A stretch of DNA of 12,115 nucleotides from NCBI GenBank assembly GCA_031425695.1, contig JANPJV010000173.1:1-12115 (forward strand), written 5' to 3'. This DNA is from JANPJV01 sp031425695 (lineage in GTDB: Bacteria > Pseudomonadota > Gammaproteobacteria > Xanthomonadales > SZUA-5). Shown in pieces: positions 1 through 5,179 of this stretch; the first letter of the stretch is position 1, and each line of letters starts with the position of its first letter. The position numbers were made by a program, and so were the translations under genes. Under the pieces are notes generated by a model. It was not told the origin of the DNA and did no database searches. It was given only the letters and a program-made list of their open reading frames with translations.

Positions 1-2
1 TG

Positions 3-107
3 GGCCCACTCGACGGGCGGCGCTCCCGCGCCCCCACTCTCTTCCAGTTTGAGCAAGACCTGCGGCGCTGGAGCGCCGCCGTCCAGAAGCCTCAAACCCC
101 ACAATGA
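3..107 (+). CDS. 3' end of an unidentified gene (partial)
   Basis: The reading frame starting at base 3 is open from the window edge to a TGA at 105-107 and gives a C-terminus ending ...FEQDLRRWSAAVQKPQTPQ. About three quarters of its third codon positions are G or C, as expected for coding sequence in this genome. The stop touches the first base of the terminator hairpin at 107-134, a natural gene end. Frame 1 is also open but would read through the terminator, and frame 2 stops at 52, so frame 3 is the best candidate. Only 34 codons are visible and I do not recognise the family. Confidence 0.4.
   Translation, partial: GPLDGRRSRAPTLFQFEQDLRRWSAAVQKPQTPQ
62..79. repeat. Small GC-rich inverted repeat in the partial gene
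   Basis: GCGGCGCT and AGCGCCGC form an 8-bp perfect stem around a GG centre. It probably lies inside the 3' end of the partial gene, so it may simply reflect codon composition. No U-tract follows it. Confidence 0.35.
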
Positions 108-134
108 AAAAGCCCGGCCGAGGCCGGGCTTTTT
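107..134. terminator. Bidirectional rho-independent terminator
   Basis: AAAAAGCCCGGCC and GGCCGGGCTTTTT are perfect 13-nt inverted arms around GA. Read on either strand, a GC-rich stem is followed by a run of five U. It sits between the end of the plus-strand partial gene and the minus-strand OmpA-family gene ending at 166, so one element can terminate both convergent transcripts. Confidence 0.9.
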
Positions 135-165
135 CGTGCTACTCAACTACCGAAAGTGAAGAAGC

Positions 166-1155
166 TCACTCCTGGACGTTGAGCTCCGTGCGGCGATTGC
201 GCGCGCGGCCTTCAGCGGTTTCGTTGGTGTCGATCGGCTTGGACTCGCCATAACCGTTGACTGCAACGATCTTGCCGCCTTCCACGCCCTTGTCGTTCAG
301 GTAATCAGCAACGACCTTCGCGCGGCACTCGGACAGGGTCTGGTTGTACGCATCGGAACCAACCCAGTCGGTGTGACCGGCGAGCTCGACGCGGATCTCG
401 TTGTTGTTGAGAACGCGCACGGCCTCGTCGAGGATCGCGATCGCATCCGGACGCAGCGTGCACTTGTCGAAGTCGAAGTTCACGCCGTTGAGCGTGATCG
501 ACACCGGCAGCGGACGCGACGGCTCGGACGGCGGCGCCGGCTCGGACGGCGGAGCCGCCGGCGGCATCGGGGCCGGCTCAACTTCGGCTTCAGCCGTAGA
601 GATGTTGCCGAAGTAATGCGTGAAACCGATCGAGACAGTGGTGTCCCAGAAGCCGGTGTCGATGCCGCTGTTGTCGAAATCGGTGTACTTGTGGCCGACT
701 TCGAAGCGGAACGCACCGCTGTCGGTCATGTCCCACTCGAAACCGATGACCGGGCCGATCTGATAGCCCCAATCGTCGATATCGGTGTCTTCGAGGTCGT
801 TATTGCCGAATCCGAAGCTCGCGCCGAAATACGGATGCGCGTTATCCATGTCGATCAGGTAGCGAATGGTCGCGCTGACGCTGGTCTGGCGCCACTCGAG
901 CGGACGATCGTCGTCGAAATCTTCATCGAAACGCTGCAGGCTGACTGCGGCTTCGACCGTCCAATTTTCCTTGAACACATAACCCAGGCCGAGGCCGAGG
1001 TGCAAGCCGTCATCGGAAGCGCGGTCGTCGTCAGCCTGGACGATGCCCACGCTTGGTGAGATGAACCACAGGCCTTCCTCGCGCGGACCCGCCGTTGCCG
1101 TCAGTGGCAGCGAGACTGCAACCGCGAGCGCGGTCCACAACATTGTCTTTTTCAT
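166..1155 (-). CDS. OmpA-family outer-membrane porin / peptidoglycan-anchoring protein
   Basis: A 329-aa envelope protein expected to span the outer membrane and bind peptidoglycan. Residues 1-22 form a Sec signal peptide (MKKT start, hydrophobic core, TATA before Gly23). Residues ~23-183 show alternating barrel strands with aromatic ends, closing at FTHYFG, as in OmpA-type 8-stranded barrels. A Pro-rich linker with two PPSEP units covers ~192-217. The C-terminal OmpA domain (~218-329) carries NFDFDK, the GHTDWVGSDAYNQ motif with Asp263, and NRRTEL with Arg321, the usual diaminopimelate-contacting positions. Cys232 and Cys277 may form the disulfide common in this domain. A GGAG Shine-Dalgarno at 1163-1166 lies 7 nt before the ATG. 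The gene is followed by the shared terminator and preceded by prpD on the same strand. The family is secure; I give no symbol because OmpA paralogues are numerous. Confidence 0.93.
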   Translation of the reverse strand: MKKTMLWTALAVAVSLPLTATAGPREEGLWFISPSVGIVQADDDRASDDGLHLGLGLGYVFKENWTVEAAVSLQRFDEDFDDDRPLEWRQTSVSATIRYLIDMDNAHPYFGASFGFGNNDLEDTDIDDWGYQIGPVIGFEWDMTDSGAFRFEVGHKYTDFDNSGIDTGFWDTTVSIGFTHYFGNISTAEAEVEPAPMPPAAPPSEPAPPSEPSRPLPVSITLNGVNFDFDKCTLRPDAIAILDEAVRVLNNNEIRVELAGHTDWVGSDAYNQTLSECRAKVVADYLNDKGVEGGKIVAVNGYGESKPIDTNETAEGRARNRRTELNVQE

Positions 1156-1240
1156 TCTTGATCTCCAGTTGACTTGAACCCGTTACCGAGAACCGAGGTG
1201 TCCCAACGCCACCGGCGCTCTACCTATGTTCTGATGAATC

Positions 1241-1246
1241 ATTATG
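1241..1246 (-). promoter_or_regulatory. Possible -10 element for the OmpA-family gene
   Basis: On the minus strand the AT-rich stretch upstream of the OmpA-family gene reads TGTTGCATAATG. CATAAT matches five of six bases of the sigma-70 -10 consensus. I see no convincing -35 at 17 nt. If used, the transcript would carry an ~80-nt 5' UTR, plausible for a highly expressed porin. This 113-base gap after prpD is the only non-coding space available for a promoter. Confidence 0.3.
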
Positions 1247-1268
1247 CAACATTTAACCTGAACTGTTA

Positions 1269-2717
1269 TTAGACGATGAACAACGTCATGAAGGTGTCAA
1301 CTGCCATGAGGTCGAACTTAACGGGATCGGCGCAGGCGGCCAGGATCTTTTCGACCTGGCGCCGCGGAAACTGACCACGCAGGGCGCTGTCGAACTTGCG
1401 CAGCAACACCGGGATGCCTTCGGCCCGGCGCTTGCGGTGGCCGATTGGATAGTCGATCGCAACCCGTTCCGTGCTGCTGCCGTCCTTGAAGAAGACCGTG
1501 ATGGCGTTGCCGATGTAGCGTTTGTCCGGGTCGAAGTAGTCCTTCGTAAACGCCGGATTTTCCTTCACTTCCATCTTGCCGCGCAGCGCGTCGATGCGCG
1601 GATCCGCTGCCACCGAGTCTTCGTAATGGGAGGCATCGAGCGCGCCATGGATCAGCGGGACCGCGACCATGTACTGGATGCAGTGATCGCGATCGGCCGG
1701 GTTGGCCAGCGGCCCGGTCTTGTCGATGATGCGGACGCCCGCCTCCTGGGTCTCGATCAGGATGCGTTCTATCTCCCCCAGGCGGCCACTGACCTGCGGG
1801 TGCAGTTGCATCGCGCACTCGACCGCGGTTTGCGCATGGAACTCGGCCGGGAAGCTGATCTTGAACAGCACGTTTTCCATCACGTAGGTGCCGTAGGGGC
1901 GCTCGAATTCGAACGGCTTGCCCTTGAACAGCACATCGTAGAAACCCCAGGTCTTCGCAGTCAGCGCCGAGGGGTAGCCCATCTCGCCCTTGAGCGCGAT
2001 GAGCGCGTGGGTGACGGCACGCCGGCAGGCATCGCCCGCCGCCCAGCTCTTGCGCGACCCGGTGTTGGGCGCATGCCGATAGGTGCGCAACGCGCCGCCA
2101 TCGATCCAGGCGTTGGAGACCGCGTTGATGATGTCCTCGCGCGTGCCGCCGAGCAGCATGGTGGCGACCGCGGTACTGGCGATGCGCACCAGGATGACGT
2201 GGTCCAGGCCCACCCGGTTATAGCTGTTGAGCAACGCGAAGCAGCCCTGGATCTCGTGCGCCTTGATCGCGGCCACCAGCACGTCGCGCATGCTGAGCGG
2301 TGCCTTGCCGATGCTGCGGTTGCTGCGCGAGACGTAGTCGGCGACCGCCAGGATGGCGCCGAGGTTGTCGGACGGATGTCCCCACTCGGCCGCCAGCCAG
2401 GTGTCGTTGAAATCCAGCCAGCGAACCTGCGCGCCGATGTTGAAGGCCGCCTGCACCGGGTCGAGCTCGAAGGAGGTGCCCGGCACGCGCGCCCCGCCCG
2501 CAAGCGTCGCACCCGGCACGATCGGCCCGAGCAGCTTGACGCATTCGGGGTACTTCATCGCCAGCATGGCGCAGCCGAGGCTGTCGACCAGCATGTTGCG
2601 CGCAGTTTCAAGCGCCTCTTCCGATTGCACCGAATAGGTGCTGACGTAATCGGCAATGTCGACCAGCACCTGATCGGGGTCAGGCCGTTTGGCCGAGCGG
2701 ATATCGTGGCTTCCCAT
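1269..2717 (-). CDS. prpD: 2-methylcitrate dehydratase PrpD (MmgE/PrpD family)
   Basis: A 482-aa cytosolic enzyme that dehydrates 2-methylcitrate to 2-methyl-cis-aconitate in the methylcitrate cycle of propionate breakdown; it needs no iron-sulfur cluster. It matches E. coli PrpD (483 aa) nearly end to end from memory. Long shared blocks include KLLGPIVPG, DPVQAAFNIGA, WLDFNDTWLAAEWGHPSDNL, KAHEIQGC, TYRHAPNTG, KSWAAGDA, GEMGYPSALTA, PYGTYVMENVLFKISFPAEF, NPADRDHCIQYMVA and YPIGH. The ATG is preceded by GGGAAG at 8-nt spacing. It is divergent from zur and upstream of the OmpA-family gene. No prpB, prpC, prpF or acnD is present on either side, which is unusual because prpD is normally in a prp operon. 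The reading frame is intact and full length, so it is probably functional, with partners elsewhere. Confidence 0.95.
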   Translation of the reverse strand: MGSHDIRSAKRPDPDQVLVDIADYVSTYSVQSEEALETARNMLVDSLGCAMLAMKYPECVKLLGPIVPGATLAGGARVPGTSFELDPVQAAFNIGAQVRWLDFNDTWLAAEWGHPSDNLGAILAVADYVSRSNRSIGKAPLSMRDVLVAAIKAHEIQGCFALLNSYNRVGLDHVILVRIASTAVATMLLGGTREDIINAVSNAWIDGGALRTYRHAPNTGSRKSWAAGDACRRAVTHALIALKGEMGYPSALTAKTWGFYDVLFKGKPFEFERPYGTYVMENVLFKISFPAEFHAQTAVECAMQLHPQVSGRLGEIERILIETQEAGVRIIDKTGPLANPADRDHCIQYMVAVPLIHGALDASHYEDSVAADPRIDALRGKMEVKENPAFTKDYFDPDKRYIGNAITVFFKDGSSTERVAIDYPIGHRKRRAEGIPVLLRKFDSALRGQFPRRQVEKILAACADPVKFDLMAVDTFMTLFIV

Positions 2718-2814
2718 GCGCGCATCTTCCCGGTTAAAGAGTAGTTAACGTCCCATGATGCCGCAGTCGAAAGGTGCGGCCAAGCGGCCTGGACCAGTGA
2801 CAGGCGGTGGCTGC

Positions 2815-2820
2815 TACACT
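2815..2820 (+). promoter_or_regulatory. Possible -10 element for zur
   Basis: TACACT lies 49 bases before the zur ATG in the 152-base divergent region between prpD and zur and resembles a sigma-70 -10 (TATAAT). No good -35 is seen at 17 nt. I see no obvious long AT-rich palindrome of the Zur-box type in this region, so autoregulation cannot be claimed. Confidence 0.25.
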
Positions 2821-2869
2821 CGGGAATGAACCCGCGTACGCGTCACCGGCTTCGAGGTAGCTAGCAGCC

Positions 2870-3343
2870 ATGCAGTGCACTGATCCAGATCATCGCCACG
2901 GCGGCGAAGAGATGCTCAAGCGCGTCGAGCACGCCTGCGCCGAGCGCGGCCTGCGGCTGACTGAAGTGCGCCGGCGCGTTTTTGAACTGCTCGCTGCCAG
3001 CGCACGCCCGGTCAAGGCTTACGACCTGCTCGCGCAAGTCCGCGAGCACGGCAGCGCGCCGGCAGCGCCGCCGACGGTCTACCGCGCGCTCGATTTCTTG
3101 ATGGACAACGGCTTCGTCCACAAGCTCGAGACGATCAATGCCTTCGTGCCGTGCCCGCACCCGGAATCGGGTGCGCATGGCAGCCAGTTCCTGATCTGCG
3201 AGCGCTGCCTGGAAACACTCGAGCTCGACGCCGCGGGCATCGTCGATCAATTGCACCAGCAGTCGCGCGCACAAGGCTTCGAGCCGCGCCGTCTCAACGT
3301 GGAGGTCTACGGCCTGTGCGCGCGCTGCCGCCCTGCGCACTGA
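2870..3343 (+). CDS. zur: Zinc uptake regulator Zur (Fur family)
   Basis: A 157-aa zinc-sensing repressor that, with Zn bound, silences zinc-uptake genes. The N-terminal winged helix includes PPTVYRALDFLMDNGFVHK (67-85), almost identical to E. coli Zur and unlike Fur. Metal ligands known from E. coli Zur are all present with a constant offset of 7: Cys110/Cys113 and Cys150/Cys153 (structural CxxC pairs), and His84, Cys95, His103 and Glu118 (regulatory site). The ATG at 2870 has GAGGT at 2854-2858, 11 nt upstream. A Met at residue 15 is an alternative start, but the extra N-terminal residues match the length of the family. The 3' end overlaps the downstream deacylase by 28 nt, so the two are very probably one operon. 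Confidence 0.95.
   Translation: MQCTDPDHRHGGEEMLKRVEHACAERGLRLTEVRRRVFELLAASARPVKAYDLLAQVREHGSAPAAPPTVYRALDFLMDNGFVHKLETINAFVPCPHPESGAHGSQFLICERCLETLELDAAGIVDQLHQQSRAQGFEPRRLNVEVYGLCARCRPAH
3301..3306 (+). promoter_or_regulatory. Shine-Dalgarno inside zur that sets the deacylase start
   Basis: A full GGAGGT lies inside the zur coding sequence, 9 nt before a GTG at 3316. That GTG opens a classical signal peptide. This decides the start of the downstream gene over the longer open frame beginning at 3151 and over the internal ATG at 3367, neither of which has a comparable site. Confidence 0.75.
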
Positions 3344-4725
3344 TCGGCGCGCTGTTGCTGGCAGCCATGCTGCCGGCGCAGACGCCGCCACCGTCGCCCA
3401 CTCCGGTCGCGCCTCCAGCTGCGACCCCCGCGACGACAGCGGTGAAACCGCAGCCGGCGGCGATTCCTGCAGCTGCGGCGGCCGGCGCGCCCGTGGCTCC
3501 AGGCAACCCACCAGCGGGCGATGCATCCGTAGCAATCGCGCCGGCGGTGGCCGCGCCGAGCGCGCCGACCGATCCGGCGGCTGTCAACGTCGCCGAGGTG
3601 GTGGGTCCGGTCCAACCTGTCGACCCGTATTTCAAATTGCTCGGTCATCGCATTGCGCCTGGCAAACGCGAGCGCGTGATGTGGCGTGCCGGCACCAGCT
3701 TCATCGGCGATCCGATGGAAGTGCCGGTCGTGGTGATCCATGGTCTGCAGCCAGGACCGGTGCTGTGCCTGACCGGCGGGATCCACGGCGACGAGCTGAA
3801 TGGCATCGAAGTCATTCGCCGGGTGATGTCCACGCTGGATGCGGGGACGCTGGTCGGCACCGTGGTCGGGGTCCCGATCGTAAACATGGCCGGCTTTGCG
3901 CGCGGCTCGCGCTACCTGCCGGACCGGCGCGACCTCAACCGCTTCTTCCCGGGCAATTCGAATGGCAGCAGTGCCTCCCGCATCGCCCATGATTTCTATT
4001 CGAATGTCGTCCGCGGCTGCACCGCCGTGGTCGACTTCCACACCGGCTCCTTCGACCGCGCGAACCTGCCGCAGGTGCGCGGCGACATGCGCATACCGTC
4101 AGTGGTGGCGCTCACGCGTGGCTTCGGTGCAACCGCCGTGCTGCACACGCCGGGCGCACCGGGAATGCTGCGGCGCGCGGCGACCGACGACGGCATACCG
4201 GCAGTCACCTTCGAGCTCGGCGCCCCGGTGCGGCTGGAACCGACCGAGATCGAGCATGGCGTCAACGCGATCGAGACCCTGCTCAACAACTACGGCATGA
4301 CCCAGCGAGTGCGCATGTGGCGCGAGCCGCAGGCCATTTTCTACGAATCGCGCTGGGTGCGCGCCCCTGCCTCCGGGATGCTCTTCGGCGACGTCCGCCT
4401 CGGCGATCGTGTCCGCCAGGGCCAGCGCCTCGGCCGCATCATCAATCCGCTCAACGACGAGACCCGAGAGCTGGTTTCTCCCGTTCGCGGCCGCGTGCTC
4501 GGCATGGCGCTGAACCAGCTGGTGCTGCCCGGCTACGCGGCCTTCCACATCGGCGAGGAAGCCTCAGAGGCCCAGGTCATCCGCGACGCCACCATCGCTC
4601 CGACGCCCACCGTCGAAACCGAACGCATGGACGAAGGCGCCGCCGGCGAAAACACCGCGCCGACGGAGGGATCGACTGAGCAGTTGGACGAGTTCGAAGC
4701 CGAGGCGGTGCCGGAAGGGAGCTGA
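3316..4725 (+). CDS. Exported AstE/aspartoacylase-family zinc deacylase (COG3608 type)
   Basis: 469 aa from the GTG at 3316. The N-terminus (MRALPPCALIGALLLAAMLPAQ) is a likely Sec signal peptide, followed by a ~70-residue Pro/Ala linker (~23-95) and then the catalytic domain. Zinc ligands typical of the M14-like succinylglutamate desuccinylase/aspartoacylase fold are visible: GGIHGDE (His157, Glu160) and VDFHTG (His242). DLNRFFPG (206-213) is the family substrate-binding motif, and Glu300 in TFELGAP fits the catalytic glutamate. Residues ~348-414 resemble a barrel-sandwich C-terminal domain. It should hydrolyse an amide bond of an N-acyl or similar small substrate outside the cytoplasm; the substrate is unknown. 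The frame is open back to 3151, but that extension is Arg-rich shadow of zur. The start overlaps zur by 28 nt. The exported location distinguishes it from cytosolic AstE. Confidence 0.85.
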   Translation: MRALPPCALIGALLLAAMLPAQTPPPSPTPVAPPAATPATTAVKPQPAAIPAAAAAGAPVAPGNPPAGDASVAIAPAVAAPSAPTDPAAVNVAEVVGPVQPVDPYFKLLGHRIAPGKRERVMWRAGTSFIGDPMEVPVVVIHGLQPGPVLCLTGGIHGDELNGIEVIRRVMSTLDAGTLVGTVVGVPIVNMAGFARGSRYLPDRRDLNRFFPGNSNGSSASRIAHDFYSNVVRGCTAVVDFHTGSFDRANLPQVRGDMRIPSVVALTRGFGATAVLHTPGAPGMLRRAATDDGIPAVTFELGAPVRLEPTEIEHGVNAIETLLNNYGMTQRVRMWREPQAIFYESRWVRAPASGMLFGDVRLGDRVRQGQRLGRIINPLNDETRELVSPVRGRVLGMALNQLVLPGYAAFHIGEEASEAQVIRDATIAPTPTVETERMDEGAAGENTAPTEGSTEQLDEFEAEAVPEGS

Positions 4726-4773
4726 AGCGGTTTCGGTTTCGGTTTTCGGTTTCGGAAAGAGCGGGGCTTCGCG
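4726..4773. repeat. CGGTTT-rich intergenic repeat, copy 1
   Basis: Immediately after the deacylase stop is an array of TTTCGG units (AGCGGTTTCGGTTTCGG..., then GGAAAGAGCGGGGCTTCGCG). The same series of segments recurs at 7831-7884 with T-to-G changes and small indels, so both are copies of one dispersed intergenic repeat. Copy 1 also forms the left arm of the inverted repeat at 4734-4821. Confidence 0.75.
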
Positions 4774-4821
4774 CCGAGACTGACTCGCTTTTTCCGACAC
4801 CGAAACCGAAAACCGAAACCG
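4734..4821. terminator. 22-bp perfect inverted repeat between convergent genes
   Basis: Bases 4734-4755 (CGGTTTCGGTTTTCGG...) and 4800-4821 are exact reverse complements over 22 nt. An inner pair, 4754-4763 against 4786-4795 (GGAAAGAGCG versus GGAAAAAGCG after reversal), adds 9 of 10 matches. It fills the 99-base gap between the stop of the plus-strand deacylase (4725) and the stop of the minus-strand PilZ gene (4825). That position fits a bidirectional transcription end, though no long U-tract follows the stem. It may equally be a mobile intergenic repeat. Confidence 0.6.
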
Positions 4822-4824
4822 ATC

Positions 4825-5169
4825 TTAAGGGACCACTTCCTGTGCCCGCTCGACCCAGGCGTCGAGGACTTGCTGCTCGTTGTCGGAGATGTCGATGAGC
4901 TTGGCGCCGGTCCAGTAGGTGTGTTCGGTGCGGGCCTCGTCGCACCACAGGCACTGGATCCCGACTTCGAAGCGATGGATCGTGCGCTGGGCGTCGCGCA
5001 GTTGGAACTGGACCTGGAACAACTGCTCCTCGCGCATCGAGTGCGAGCTGATCAGCATCATGCCGTCGACGGAAAGATTGCCGATGCGGCCCAGGGTTTC
5101 GCCGGTCATGGCGTTGATCGCCATGATCACTTCGGAGGTGCGCTTGCGGACAGAACGTCTGGCGACCAT
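4825..5169 (-). CDS. PilZ-domain protein (c-di-GMP binding)
   Basis: A 114-aa single-domain protein. The two c-di-GMP contact motifs of PilZ are present: RxxxR as R4-R8 (ARRSVRK) and (D/N)xSxxG as N31-L-S33-V-D-G36. The beta-strand pattern after this (FQVQFQL, FEVGIQCLWC, YWTGAKLIDI) fits the PilZ barrel. It should act as a c-di-GMP effector in the cytoplasm; the target is unknown. The ATG at 5169 is chosen because GAGGAG (5176-5181) lies 6 nt upstream. A longer open frame reaches 5259 but runs inside DUF1631. The Shine-Dalgarno overlaps the TGA of DUF1631 (5180-5182), so translation is probably coupled to it. Confidence 0.9.
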   Translation of the reverse strand: MVARRSVRKRTSEVIMAINAMTGETLGRIGNLSVDGMMLISSHSMREEQLFQVQFQLRDAQRTIHRFEVGIQCLWCDEARTEHTYWTGAKLIDISDNEQQVLDAWVERAQEVVP

Positions 5170-5179
5170 CGCGTTCTCC

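Noticed and set aside
1437..2744. Long plus-strand open frame (435 codons) opposite prpD
   Set aside because: It is Arg/Asp/His-rich antisense shadow of prpD in a high-GC genome; prpD itself matches its family end to end.
2718..2869. Zur box in the prpD-zur divergent region
   Set aside because: No AT-rich palindrome of the GTTATA-type Zur operator is seen; autoregulation cannot be supported.
3151..3315. N-terminal extension of the deacylase upstream of the GTG at 3316
   Set aside because: These 55 codons are an Arg-rich shadow of zur; the GGAGGT site and signal peptide place the start at 3316.
4726..4821. CRISPR-like array suggested by repeated CGGTTT units
   Set aside because: Units are 6-7 nt without spacers and occur in inverted arms; this is a simple intergenic repeat, not a CRISPR array.
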